NCBI GenBank assembly: GCA_016717305.1
Contig: JADKFY010000019.1
Location: 1 to 64,000, forward strand
DNA from: Flavobacteriales bacterium
GTDB lineage: Bacteria; Bacteroidota; Bacteroidia; Flavobacteriales_F; PHOS-HE28
Reading direction: 5' to 3'
DNA: 64,000 nt
Shown here one piece after another: positions 1-9,197 of the stretch. Below the pieces are notes generated by a model. The model was not told where the DNA came from, did no database searches, and worked only from the letters and a program-made list of their open reading frames with translations. Both the position numbers and the translations under genes were made by a program. Position 1 is the first letter of the stretch. The number at the start of each line of letters is the position of its first letter.

Positions 1-257
1 ACCGCCATGCGGCGGGCGCAATACCTGAATCCTCAGGAACCCATACCCTGCCCCTTTCCCGGTTGTAAGATGGCAAGGTCACAGGAAGTTTTGAATTTAT
101 CTGCGTTCATCCGCGTTGATGCGCGGTTCCTCTTTTGCCTTGGCATCCGCCGTTTGGCGGTAACGAGATATCCGAAACACGGAGGTCTGCTTGGAGGGTC
201 CCACCCAAAACAGAAAAGCTGATCTCGTCGCGTTTTCAATGAGGTAGATCAAGAAAC
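1..257. other. Window edge, no convincing gene
   Basis: No gene is supported here. Short open frames exist on both strands but none has a plausible start, signal or family match. Around positions 97-133 lies a stretch made of repeated 'tctgcg/tccgcg ttcat' units. From general experience this resembles a dispersed non-coding sequence found between genes in many bacteria; its function is unknown to me. Confidence 0.4.
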
Positions 258-1133
258 CTAACGTCGGCGGGGTTTCCTACGCTTCACCTTCTTCTGTTTT
301 TTCGCTTTCTTGCTCACCTCAACGGAATTCTTGGTGTAGACCATGTAGATGTCCACTGCAGGTCGGGTGCCTGCGGGCATCCGTTTGTTCACGGCACTGG
401 GGATTGCCAGTAGGACCTTATCGCCCCAGTTCGCCACCTCGAATGCCTTGTATTTCTTGAATTCCTTCAATCGGGGATAACGCTCGTTGAATTCATCGAT
501 CCCTGAAGGCCAGTTGCGTTCGTGACAGCGAAAGACAACTGCGTCGATCTCCGCCGTGCTCAAGCCTGCATTCATCATTTCTTGCATGATCAAGGAATCA
601 CCTGCTAGATCATAGGTGGCATAGGCACTGATCCGGCACCAGGATCTTCGCTTGGGGTTCATGCGCTCCAATTGGGTCCAGGGCTGGCCTTCGGTCTTCG
701 TGCATCAGTCAGGTTCATCTCCACCGCCGCTTCCAGGGAAGACCAGATAAAGGTCCTGGTTGCTCCGTAGCTCATTGGGCATGTGGTGGTTCTCTCCACC
801 AGTACCTGCACGAGCACTTGCGGACCTGCTCCATCCAAATAGCTGCAAATACGATGGGCGCGGTAGTTCTGGGCCAATTCGGCATTCACGGACAACGCGC
901 TATCCGTACTCAGGCCGATCGGGAGTTGGCTGGCCTTGCCGTTGTGGAGGGCTAGTTCTATTCGGGCATTGTCCACACCTGCGGCTTGCATGCCGGAGCG
1001 ACGGCTCTGTCCTGGCCAGAATGGGTTTGCGCACCATCTGTGCGAGGTCCGTTATCCGCACGGCATCCTGTGCCATGCAGCCGAGAACGACAAAGGTGGT
1101 AGAGAAGAGTAGGAGGGATCGGGAACTGCGCAT
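258..1133 (-). CDS. Hypothetical secreted protein (frameshifted)
   Basis: Three consecutive minus-strand frames join into one protein of roughly 290 residues. The start chosen at 1133 gives a hydrophobic leader, MRSSRSLLLFSTTFVVLGC, followed by MAQD, so a signal peptide or lipoprotein signal is likely. The frame changes near 1020, at a CCC run, and again near 690. The third segment begins around NPKRRSWCRISAY and ends in a very basic tail (KKAKKQKKVKRRKPRRR). The joined sequence reads smoothly across both junctions, which suggests indels in the sequence rather than separate genes. I recognise no family; the basic tail is unusual for an exported protein. It is divergent from the glutathione peroxidase gene next door. 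Confidence 0.55.
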
Positions 1134-1304
1134 GGGTGTTTCTACGTGATCAGCGCGAAAAAGTGACGATCGCATCGCTTCTTTCCGGATCTTTGCGCGG
1201 TTGCGCCTTCTTCGCATGCAGAACCGTACGGCCGGCGCAACTTTTCCTTCCTTTACCCGATGCGCGAACCATAAGCGTTCCCGTTGGTTCATACCGATAA
1301 ACAC

Positions 1305-1896
1305 ATGCGAACCCTACTTTTCAGTTTCCTCACCCCTCTGCTCACTCTTGGCTGCTTGAACCGCGTCCAAGTAGGTCCCGTTTCATTTCCCACAATCGCT
1401 GCACAACCCGCATCCGGCATGTCCTTTTTCGACCTCAGCGCAACCGATATCAATGGCCAATTGGTGAAAATGGACCAACAAAGGCCAAAAGATCATGGTG
1501 GTGAACACCGCCAGCGAATGCGGGTACACGCCGCAGTACGCGCAGCTTCAGGAACTATACAACACCTACAAGGACAAGGGCTTCGTGATTCTCGGCTTCC
1601 CCAGCAACGACTTTGGTGGCCAAGAACCCGGCACCGAGAAGGACATTGCGGCATTTTGCCAGAAGAACTACGGCGTTACCTTCCCCATGATGGCCAAAGT
1701 GAGCACCAAGGGAAGCGAGCAGCATGCCGTGTACAACTGGCTGGCCAACAAGGAGCAGAACGGCGTAATGGACACGGCCGTGAAATGGAATTTCCACAAG
1801 TACCTGATCGATGAGCAGGGCCACCTGGTCATGTCCTTGGAAAGCGGGGTGGAACCGACCGATGCCCGCGTGACCAATTGGATCGAAGGGAAATGA
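1305..1896 (+). CDS. Glutathione peroxidase family protein (frameshifted)
   Basis: Thiol-dependent peroxidase that reduces hydroperoxides. The N-terminus from ATG 1305 has a hydrophobic leader with a lipoprotein-like LTLGC, so the protein is probably exported or membrane-anchored. The catalytic set of the family is visible in the second frame: Cys in NTASECGYTPQY, Gln in NDFGGQEPG, and Trp-Asn in KWNFHKY. The frame changes near 1480: the first frame carries LVKMDQ and the second resumes KGQKIMVVNTASECG, so one extra base (or two missing) near the CAACAAAGG run explains the break. Its stop overlaps the start of the next gene (ATGA at 1893-1896), indicating translational coupling with bshB1. 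In low-molecular-weight-thiol bacteria such enzymes usually use thioredoxin rather than glutathione; that is family knowledge. Confidence 0.85.
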
Positions 1897-2610
1897 GCGA
1901 GAAGGTCGATATCCTCTGTGTCACCGCGCACCCCGATGATGTGGAGATCTCCATGGCCGGAACGGTGTTGCTCCACATTGCCAAGGGGAATACGGTCGGC
2001 TTTGTGGAATTGACCGCCGGTGAGTTGGGTACCCGTGGTACACCTGAAATACGAGCCAAAGAGGCCGAAGCGGCCAGAAAGGTGCTCGGCGCAGCTTTCC
2101 GCTACCAACTGGGCCTACCCGATGGCTTCTTTACCGCCGATCGTGCCAGTTTGGAACGTGATCGTCGCCATCCGCAGGCACCAACAGGTGCTGATCACCA
2201 ATGCGGTGAGTGATAGGCATCCGGACCATGGCCGGGCGGCTTCACTCGTGGCCGAAGCCGCTTTCCTGAGCGGTCTGCGACGCGTACCCACCACCTACGA
2301 TGATAAGGACCAACAAGCGTGGCGACCAGTGACCGTGCTCCACGCTATTCAAGACCATTACATCCAACCCGATCTGGTGGTGGACATTACGCCCTATTGG
2401 CCTAAGAAGATGGAGGCCCTCTACTGCTTTGCCTCCCAGTTCCATGATCCTACCAGCACCGAGCCCACCAGCCCAATAGCAAACCCCGACTTTTTGCCCT
2501 TCCTGGAAGCCCGTGCCCGCGAAATGGGCCGACTGATCGGTGCTACTTACGGTGAAGGGTTTACCACGCGCAGACCGGTTGGGGGTGATGATCTGGTTTG
2601 GGTTAGGTAG
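1893..2610 (+). CDS. bshB1: Bacillithiol biosynthesis deacetylase BshB1-like (frameshifted)
   Basis: Zinc-dependent LmbE-type N-acetylglucosaminyl-malate deacetylase, the second step of bacillithiol synthesis in the cytosol. The start at 1893 overlaps the preceding stop and gives MSEKVDILCVTAHPDDVEIS, containing the AHPDD metal-binding motif. Further on are ELGTRGTPEIRAKEAEAA and, in the next frame, SDRHPDHGRAA, the second metal-binding/catalytic segment. The C-terminal part (EALYCFASQF, KMEALYCF) also fits BshB1. The frame changes by one base near 2160. Restored length would be about 239 residues, normal for the family. Pairing with a thiol peroxidase makes a redox operon. No other bacillithiol gene is in the window. 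Confidence 0.85.
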
Positions 2611-3708
2611 GGTATTAGCCCTTCTTACTGGATTTGGGTCCATGCTAACGGTCCTGCGCTTGTCGCAGGCCGACGAACTTGTTCCTGACGACGCACCATG
2701 CTTCAACGGGAGTTGGCACCGGGACGAGGTGGCTTGCGGCAAATGCATGTTGGCGACGCTATAGTTATATGGTGTTGTTGGCCCATTCTTAATCATCTTC
2801 CCAAGGAGTTCATAACTTCCTGTTTAAACAAATTATTGAAACTCTTTGAACAAGAGAAATTGCTTTTTCCTGTCTTGAAAGTGCAAAGCATGTTTCCGTC
2901 CAAGTCAGTCATGCAACAATGAATATGCCCCTCGAATCTCCTTGTATCCATCGCTGGAAGCGCCAATTCCTTATGGCAAACGGTCCTGTCCGAGCATATA
3001 TTATGCTCAATTTTGACAGCACTTTCTTTACATTCATTCCGCGATGGGTATAGATTTTTATTCAACCGTCTTTGTGCTATTTTCAGAAAGTATCTTAGTA
3101 GTAGTTAGCCAACGCAAAACCGGTATGGCTTGATTTTTAGTTCATGATTGTTTCCAGTATTGCTCCGCACTTTACGACTCTCCTTGACGCCGTTTCAGAG
3201 TAGTACCAAAGTTACCGGGTCTCTCCTGTTTCGGGTTTTCTAATGTTCAGCTCCTTCTTCAGACATTATATCGACTTACTATCGGGATTTATTTCAAACT
3301 CCTCGTTGAGCACCAATTTATATCCTGGCCGTTAACCGATTAGCTTCAGCATTAAATCGAGTCGTTAAGATTGAGAAGTTAAATAGCCTTCCGATCCGAT
3401 TGTTTTGCCATTCTACGGCTTTATTTTCACAGTTTTCTTTAATTAGGTGCCCAACTTAGGACTGCCAACGATCTGTTGATAGTTCCGCTGTCCAAGAGTT
3501 GTGTTTTCGCTTTGCAACGCATTGTACACCAGCCCAATGCAAGTTCAACGTTGTCATGATCCTTGGTAATGCGCAGGTGGTTCATAGAGTATTCGCTGGG
3601 CTGGTTTGTGAAGCACAAGATAAGCTGAGCGTCGCATTAGGAACATGGCCTTGAAATTTGAAACGGCTCTTACGGGAGGCTCAAGAGTGCTTCAAAAGCG
3701 CCGCCCAC
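2611..3708. other. AT-rich gap with no convincing gene
   Basis: About 1.1 kb without a recognisable gene. From about 2790 onwards the sequence is visibly richer in A and T than both flanks. A 90-codon open frame on the minus strand (2793-3065, beginning MNKNLYPSRNECKES, cysteine-rich) is the longest candidate; it has no recognisable family, and I would not call it a gene. No tRNA, integrase, terminal inverted repeat or tandem repeat was seen. It may be decayed or foreign DNA between two operons. Confidence 0.4.
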
Positions 3709-4638
3709 TTAGTGCACCTTATCCCAGAACTTCTGCGTTAGCCGGAAGCCTAGGAACTGGTGCATCCGCAAGTAAGGCCTACCCGTGGTGGGCGATACGT
3801 TGGGCTTGAAATCCTTGGGCAGTTGCTCCTCGTGGAACTTCAACGCGGCCACCGGATCATGTTTGTAGAGCACACGAATGCTATCGAAAAGGAACTGGTA
3901 ATAGGGCTGCATGCGCTCCTTGGTCCGTGGTCCGGGGAGGTTTTCCAAGATCCTTAGCCGCAGGTTCACATACCGGATCCAGTTCGGCCCCAGGTTGGTG
4001 CCGGTAATGGAACCCGTTTCGCGCTTCCGGATCACGGTGTACAACTCCGTGTCGAACAGCACTTTGGCATCGTTGCGTAGGATCCGGAACATGAGGTCGT
4101 ATTCCTGACTGCTCCGCATCGTTTCATCCCACATGCCGGCCGCTTCCACCGCGCTACGTTTCCAGAAGTTGGCTACCGTGTTCCCTAGGTCGGTCCGCAT
4201 CAGGTGCATCCAAACGTCCTCGCTTTGGGCGGTGTAGTAGCGTTCCTGCAAGACCTTTTGCTCTGGGCTGATCATGCGCGAGCTGCCCACGATCAGGTCC
4301 GGGTAGTTGTTCTTTTTCGCCAACCGGGCTTGGTGTCCGATCTTCCTGGGCATCAGCAGGTCATCCGCGTCCATGAACTGGACATACTCACCTGTGGAGT
4401 TTCGTAATCCGTTGTTCCGCGCGGCGGCGGCACCCTTGTTGGGCTGTTCCACCAAGCGGATCCGGCTGCTTTTATCGGCAGCTTGTACGGCCTTGATCTT
4501 GGCGACAGTGCCATCACTGCTGCCGTCATCCACGCAGATCACTTCCAAGTCGCTGTGGTCCTGGGCCAGAATGCTTGCCAAGCATTCCTCCACATAGTCC
4601 TCTACGTTGTAACAAGGGATCACCACGGAAACTTTCAT
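3709..4638 (-). CDS. Family 2 glycosyltransferase
   Basis: Inverting GT-A sugar transferase acting at the cytoplasmic face of the membrane in surface-polysaccharide assembly. The start chosen at 4638 (MKVSVVIPCYNVEDYV) places the canonical GT2 N-terminus first; an upstream ATG at 4698 would add 20 uncharacteristic residues. The nucleotide-binding VICVDDGSSDGT and the metal-binding FMDADDLL motifs are both intact. No C-terminal membrane span is apparent, and the length of 309 residues is typical. It is the last gene of a four-gene minus-strand cluster, about 150 bases after the flippase. Donor and acceptor sugars cannot be read from the sequence. Confidence 0.92.
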   Translation of the reverse strand: MKVSVVIPCYNVEDYVEECLASILAQDHSDLEVICVDDGSSDGTVAKIKAVQAADKSSRIRLVEQPNKGAAAARNNGLRNSTGEYVQFMDADDLLMPRKIGHQARLAKKNNYPDLIVGSSRMISPEQKVLQERYYTAQSEDVWMHLMRTDLGNTVANFWKRSAVEAAGMWDETMRSSQEYDLMFRILRNDAKVLFDTELYTVIRKRETGSITGTNLGPNWIRYVNLRLRILENLPGPRTKERMQPYYQFLFDSIRVLYKHDPVAALKFHEEQLPKDFKPNVSPTTGRPYLRMHQFLGFRLTQKFWDKVH

Positions 4639-4789
4639 TCCGCGGTGGGTATTGTTGCCCGGTCGCCATTGGCGATTTGGCCCGTGCAGTTCGGGCACAG
4701 GAGGTCAAAAGCGGAATGGGTTACTACCATTGCGAGAGCGGGGATCGTCAACTTTCGGAGCAGCACAAAGTTAATCGTGGTGGACCTGC

Positions 4790-6058
4790 TCATTTTACCA
4801 GCCGTTGCTTCAACCGGTCCCATACCCGCATGGCGCGCTCCCGATCGCCACTATGCGGGAGTAGTTCAGCCCAAGACGTCCCGGTAACGCGGCGGAAGAC
4901 GATCAGTTGGTAGCAAACGCTTAATCCGTAAGCCAGGGACGCGGTCACAGCGGCTCCTTCCAAGCCCGAAGTTGGTATCAGCCAAAAGCCAACGAGCACG
5001 GTGATCACCAAGCCGATGCCCGACCCGATGGTGTTGTGCTTGATGCGCCCGGTACCACTCAGGAAATGGCTCAGGACCTGCGAGGCGGACATGGCGATCA
5101 ATCCGGGTGCCATGCGTACGAGGATCGGCCGTAGACCGGAGATCTCCGGTCCGAAGATCCACGTGTAGACCCCGTCGGGAATGAGGAGAAGTGCGGCGCA
5201 ACTGATAACCGCGACCGCCACGGCTACTTTCAACAGGATAACGGTAAGGTCGCGCTGCCTTTCCGCCTCTACCAAATTACTGACCTTGCTATAGAGCACA
5301 CCACCGATGCTCTTGGGCACAAGCCACGTACTTTCAGCCAGTTGGGTGGTAACCGAGAAGATCCCCAAGGCCGCCCTGCCCCGGAAATGTTCGATCAGGT
5401 AGTAGGCCAAACGGTAATTCAGGAGTTGAAGGATGTTGGCCCCTTGCGCCAAGGTCCCTTGGTGGAGCAAGCCTTTCAGGACGCCTTCTGGCCGTGTGCG
5501 AGATGTTTCCAAGCGTTGTAGAGCAAAGGTCCCAGAAATGAGCACGGCCGTTCCATGCGCCAGATAGGTGGCTACCACGTAGTCCATTACGGAAGCACCG
5601 CCCATGCCCAACAACACCGCGAACGCCGCGAGCTGTACGATGGACTGGACCACCACGATGCGGTTCAGGAGGCCGATCCGTTCACGACCAAGCAAGATCC
5701 CCAGATGGATGCTGTTCAGACCCTGAAGGCCCGCCAGCAGCACGATGTGTACTACGTACTCGCTGGGTACCAACGGGATGAATTGCTGGATGAGGGAAGC
5801 AGCTGCTGCGCAGATCAGGACCCATGAATAGCTGGGTACCAGTAATGGCCGCACGCCGTAACGGGGGATCAGGTACACAAGGCCACCGCCGCCAACAATA
5901 TGGGTGAACAGCAAGATGATGGTAATGCCCAGCACGATCAAGCTGATCGTGCCAAGTCCCACGGCGCCAAGCGCTTGTCCGGCTGCAACGATCACCAAGA
6001 GGTTCGCCACGGCGATCACCACGCGCGATACGACAGTGCCCACGACCGGTCGTATCAT
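4790..6058 (-). CDS. Polysaccharide flippase (Wzx-like, MOP superfamily)
   Basis: Integral membrane protein of 422 residues with about a dozen hydrophobic segments, starting with VVSRVVIAVANLLVIVAAG and including a glycine-rich HIVGGGGLVYLIPRYG loop. This pattern fits the oligosaccharide flippases that move lipid-linked repeat units across the inner membrane. The start at 6058 overlaps the stop of the upstream gene by an ATGA. It lies between an atypical sugar-modifying protein and a GT2, as expected for a surface-glycan operon. A polymerase (Wzy) is not obvious among the neighbours. Subfamily assignment rests on hydrophobic pattern and context, so O-unit versus teichuronic-type substrate is open. 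Confidence 0.85.
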   Translation of the reverse strand: MIRPVVGTVVSRVVIAVANLLVIVAAGQALGAVGLGTISLIVLGITIILLFTHIVGGGGLVYLIPRYGVRPLLVPSYSWVLICAAAASLIQQFIPLVPSEYVVHIVLLAGLQGLNSIHLGILLGRERIGLLNRIVVVQSIVQLAAFAVLLGMGGASVMDYVVATYLAHGTAVLISGTFALQRLETSRTRPEGVLKGLLHQGTLAQGANILQLLNYRLAYYLIEHFRGRAALGIFSVTTQLAESTWLVPKSIGGVLYSKVSNLVEAERQRDLTVILLKVAVAVAVISCAALLLIPDGVYTWIFGPEISGLRPILVRMAPGLIAMSASQVLSHFLSGTGRIKHNTIGSGIGLVITVLVGFWLIPTSGLEGAAVTASLAYGLSVCYQLIVFRRVTGTSWAELLPHSGDRERAMRVWDRLKQRLVK

Positions 6059-7695
6059 TCCTTTTTGTGCTTGCGCTCACCGTGCGAGCGGGAGCGCCCT
6101 TTCTCTTTGTGCGGCTTCTTCTCGACGCCTGCACCGCGCAAGCCGTCAATGAGCGTAATGTCGCCCATGGCACACATGGTCCGGATCCCTTTGGCATAGA
6201 CCGTACCGGGGAACCCTTCGATGCGCCTGACAACCTCCTCCTCAAATTCCGTGGTGGAAAGGCGTTTGACCCGATTCAGGGTAACGTGGTCGGTATTCGG
6301 GGTGGATCCATCTCTCGCCGGTCTCCAAAGTTCACCCTCATGCATGAATGGTGTTCCAGCAGGCCTGGTGCTTTTGTCACTGAATTTCAATGGATTCAAG
6401 GGGTGTTCTTTGTACGGTCCTTCAAATTCATCGGCATAATAGGCTAGGAGTATGGAGTCGGGGGCATCCGGGTCGGTCCCTATCAACCACCAACGTTCTT
6501 CAAACTTGATGGAGGTAGGATTTATCAATGATTTATTGATCAGGGTTTTATGATGTTCCAATTTGTCGTTCGATATAGACACCCGGAAAAGCTCGATACG
6601 GTCTTGTGCGGGGTAGCTGATCAACGCGAAGGTGCCGTTGTCCCGTTCAACCACGAAGGGGTATTGAAGTCCAGCCGCGGCGGTGAGCATGGTGCGTGAC
6701 CGTTTCAATACGCTATCGCTTTTGGGGCGCAGTTTCGCGATCTCGTCGAACGCGCTGTTCCGTTGGTTCTTTCGGTATAGTACGTTGAGCTGGCCATCCG
6801 GAGCGGTATAGCCAAATGGTTCCATGCGTTTATTGCCCTCGGAGGGTGATGGAAGCCAGCGCACATTCATACTGGGGTCTTCTTCCAAAAGGGCCGAAAT
6901 TGGTTGATACAGGATACCAATATTCCATTCCGGGACCATGGGCTTCGGATCTCTCTTTCTGCCGAATTGGCGGAACCGTAGATCGGCCATCATCCAGAGC
7001 AGGGTAAGTATAGTTATTTGAACTTCAGATCTTTTGCCCGTTCTAATTGGATCTATATGCACCAGATCAGTGCGCCCTTCTGCCATGGCTGCGACCATGC
7101 AAGCAGGTAGCCACGAAGCCCCTAACAACACGAGGTCGAGGGTTGGTTCATCTTGATCCGTGCGCAAAGGGAATTGGGAGGTGATGCTGCCAATGTTCGA
7201 TGCCGATAGCTCAACCTGCATGGTTCCGTCCCGGAGCATCTTTTGCTGAAGGTTTGGCATTGCATTGGGCATTAGACCTCCGCCTTCAAAGCTGAAGCAC
7301 CAGACCGGAATGTTCCTTGTGGTTGTAATTAGCTCATCTTCAACAGGTAGGAGCGAGATCACAACATCAGGGGAGTAGGATACCAACGTGGACAGATCCA
7401 GTTGTTCAGTGGAGGTTCGAACCAATTCCACACCTGGAACCTGTACCAATTGTTCCGTGAGGTCAACAGGTACCAAAGAGTTCGGAGTGAGCATCTCCAA
7501 GAAACGCTTGCGGATCCGCTCGTAAAGGGCTCCCTTGCTGTTCCGCGAAAAGAACTGGTCCAGCTGCGGAGATCCATAAACGACCAGTTCAGCTCCGGGA
7601 ACTTCCCTCAAATGGCGGATCACTTGGGCTTGCCAATGGGGCAGAATGGTCCCGGAACATAGGACACCAACACGGATCTTCTTGGGTTCAGGCAT
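6055..7695 (-). CDS. Formyltransferase-like domain fused to glycosidase-type beta-propeller
   Basis: A 546-residue two-part protein. Residues 1 to about 210 begin KKIRVGVLCSGTILPHWQAQ and contain VVYGSPQLDQFF and DVVISLLPVEDE, resembling the Rossmann-like start of methionyl-tRNA formyltransferase-related sugar enzymes. From about residue 240 a second region runs WNIGILYQPISALL, DGQLNVLYRKNQ, RWWLIGTDPDAPDSIL, HPLNPLKFSDKSTRPAG and GELWRPARDGS. That pattern is typical of the five-bladed propeller also found at the N-terminus of plant glucosamine inositolphosphorylceramide transferases. The C-terminus is a basic, low-complexity KKPHKEKGRSRSHGERKHKKE-like tail. It overlaps GT4 upstream by 8 bases and the flippase downstream by 4. 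I infer a role in modifying or transferring a sugar of the exported glycan; the reaction is unknown. Confidence 0.7.
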   Translation of the reverse strand: MPEPKKIRVGVLCSGTILPHWQAQVIRHLREVPGAELVVYGSPQLDQFFSRNSKGALYERIRKRFLEMLTPNSLVPVDLTEQLVQVPGVELVRTSTEQLDLSTLVSYSPDVVISLLPVEDELITTTRNIPVWCFSFEGGGLMPNAMPNLQQKMLRDGTMQVELSASNIGSITSQFPLRTDQDEPTLDLVLLGASWLPACMVAAMAEGRTDLVHIDPIRTGKRSEVQITILTLLWMMADLRFRQFGRKRDPKPMVPEWNIGILYQPISALLEEDPSMNVRWLPSPSEGNKRMEPFGYTAPDGQLNVLYRKNQRNSAFDEIAKLRPKSDSVLKRSRTMLTAAAGLQYPFVVERDNGTFALISYPAQDRIELFRVSISNDKLEHHKTLINKSLINPTSIKFEERWWLIGTDPDAPDSILLAYYADEFEGPYKEHPLNPLKFSDKSTRPAGTPFMHEGELWRPARDGSTPNTDHVTLNRVKRLSTTEFEEEVVRRIEGFPGTVYAKGIRTMCAMGDITLIDGLRGAGVEKKPHKEKGRSRSHGERKHKKE

Positions 7696-8929
7696 CTGTG
7701 CTGGCTACGATCGCGGTGTAAAGTTCCAATAAAGTTCTACCCACGGCTTCCGGACTTGAACGTGAGTTGACACTGTCCCGTATGCTGGCCGCACTGTACC
7801 GATCCGCGTTCTGCGTCATATCGACCATAGCGCGGGCAAGTGCGTCATCGTCACGCGTATTGATCAGGAGCCCATTCTCCGGGGTCACAAATGCCATAGG
7901 GCCTCCACACCGGGTGGCGATCACCGGTTTTCCTTGGGCCAGTGCCTCTCCGGTGACCACACTAAAGGTTTCCACATTGCTGTTGATGATCACGCTGGCA
8001 GCATGGGCCATACGGTCCAGAACATCGCGGTTCGCCAAGCGTCCGAGGAATGTCACACTATCTGAAATACCAAGATCCCCAGTAAGTTGTTCCAGTGCTG
8101 CGCGGTCCGGTCCGTCGCCGATCACGGTCAGTTGGATACGCTGTTCTTGTTTCCGTGCTTGGGCCATTGCGCGGAGAACACCGCTCACGTTCTTGGTACG
8201 GTCCACCAGATCCGCGACCACCAAGAAATGTCCGGGCGATCCCGGCGGTGGGAGCGGACGATCCAGACCGGGGATCACATTGGGAACCACCTTGTATTCG
8301 TTACAAAGACCATGGGCCACCAAAGCATCCCCAAGAAAAGGGGAGACGGCCACAACGGCCGATGCCCGGCGAAAGACCGCTTTGCTCAGCATTTTGAAAG
8401 CAGCACTCTTTCCAGCGTACTTGCCATCGAGGTATTCACTGCTCTGTTCGCTGATGATATAGGGTACACGAGATCTGCGTTTGATCCAAAGCGCCAAGAG
8501 CGCGGGCCTGACCATGATGTGGACATGGACCAGGTCCGGTTTGCCTCTCTCCAAGGTCAAGCGTTCCCAACCCCGCAGTGCTGCGGTTCGATAACGGAAC
8601 AGATTGACCATTTTACGCAGTGGGCCGAAGCCCATTTCGCTTGCCGGGTAGCTACTGGTGACCTCCCATAGTCCAGCTTCTTCCGAAACAACTGTTCCGT
8701 AGCGTGCTGCGGGCCGCTTGTCGGCATGAACATGGAGCACGCTCACCTTGGTTCGACTTGCTGCTGCCAGAGCTTGTTTCCGCAGAAAATCGCCCAACTG
8801 GGGGTCATTCGCATTTGGCCACCACTTTGGAATGAAGAGCACGTGCAGCAAGACCTTTGTGTTTGAAGAATAGCGATGGAACGGAGGCGCAATGAATGTG
8901 GCACAAAGTACGGAGCGTCCCCAAGTCAT
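7688..8929 (-). CDS. Family 4 glycosyltransferase
   Basis: GT-B retaining glycosyltransferase of surface glycan synthesis. The donor-binding half is clear: FLVVADLVDRTKNVSGVLRA, LTVIGDGPDRAALEQL, VTFLGRL, and the characteristic ETFSVVTGEALAQGKPVIATRCGG motif with the catalytic-type Glu. The N-terminal core starts at HVLFIPKWWPNANDPQLGDFL; the roughly 25 residues before it from ATG 8929 look atypical, so an alternative TTG or GTG start near residues 26-30 is possible. It is the first gene of the minus-strand glycan operon. Transcription probably starts in the gap before the divergent tRNA-His. Confidence 0.9.
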   Translation of the reverse strand: MTWGRSVLCATFIAPPFHRYSSNTKVLLHVLFIPKWWPNANDPQLGDFLRKQALAAASRTKVSVLHVHADKRPAARYGTVVSEEAGLWEVTSSYPASEMGFGPLRKMVNLFRYRTAALRGWERLTLERGKPDLVHVHIMVRPALLALWIKRRSRVPYIISEQSSEYLDGKYAGKSAAFKMLSKAVFRRASAVVAVSPFLGDALVAHGLCNEYKVVPNVIPGLDRPLPPPGSPGHFLVVADLVDRTKNVSGVLRAMAQARKQEQRIQLTVIGDGPDRAALEQLTGDLGISDSVTFLGRLANRDVLDRMAHAASVIINSNVETFSVVTGEALAQGKPVIATRCGGPMAFVTPENGLLINTRDDDALARAMVDMTQNADRYSAASIRDSVNSRSSPEAVGRTLLELYTAIVASTDA

Positions 8930-9004
8930 TTTTCCATATCCGGCTTAACACGTGCAGTCGAGGGATGGAGCAACGAAAACGAACGTTCAACACCATGCAA
9001 GCAC

Positions 9005-9012
9005 TATATTTG
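9005..9012 (+). promoter_or_regulatory. Candidate -7 box for tRNA-His
   Basis: TATATTTG matches the Bacteroidota TAnnTTTG -7 consensus exactly and lies about 53 bases before the tRNA. No clean TTTG -33 box was found upstream, so the call rests on the -7 match and position. Confidence 0.5.
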
Positions 9013-9065
9013 CAGCCCGATGAACAATTTTGTTCAACGTTACCGGTAGCAATACTGGTGGTATG

Positions 9066-9139
9066 GTGGTTGTAGCTCAGTTGGTTAGAGCGCCGGATTG
9101 TGATTCCGGAGGTCGCCGGTTCAACCCCGGTCATCCACC
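9066..9139 (+). tRNA. tRNA-His (GTG)
   Basis: A full cloverleaf is readable: acceptor GTGGTTG paired with CATCCAC (one U-U mismatch at 5:68), D arm with AGCTCAGTTGGTTAGAG, anticodon arm CCGGATTGTGATTCCGG with anticodon GTG, and T arm GCCGGTTCAACCCCGGT. The base before position 1 is G (9065) and the discriminator is C, the known identity elements of tRNA-His. A full CCA end is not encoded. Confidence 0.95.
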
Positions 9140-9148
9140 CAAAAAAAT

Positions 9149-9177
9149 GCAAAGCCCCGAAAGGGGTTTTTGCTTTT
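9149..9177 (+). terminator. Rho-independent terminator after tRNA-His
   Basis: A strong hairpin, GCAAAGCCCC, loop GAAA, then GGGG followed by T-rich sequence ending GCTTTT, sits 10 bases after the tRNA. Read on the minus strand it could also help end the oppositely oriented CDF gene, which stops at 9198. Confidence 0.8.
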
Positions 9178-9197
9178 AGGGGTGGATGTGAAGCATT

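Noticed and set aside
2740..2800. Possible integron-type attC or gene cassette boundary near the AT-rich stretch
   Set aside because: No paired core sites or integrase; the resemblance is limited to a few bases.
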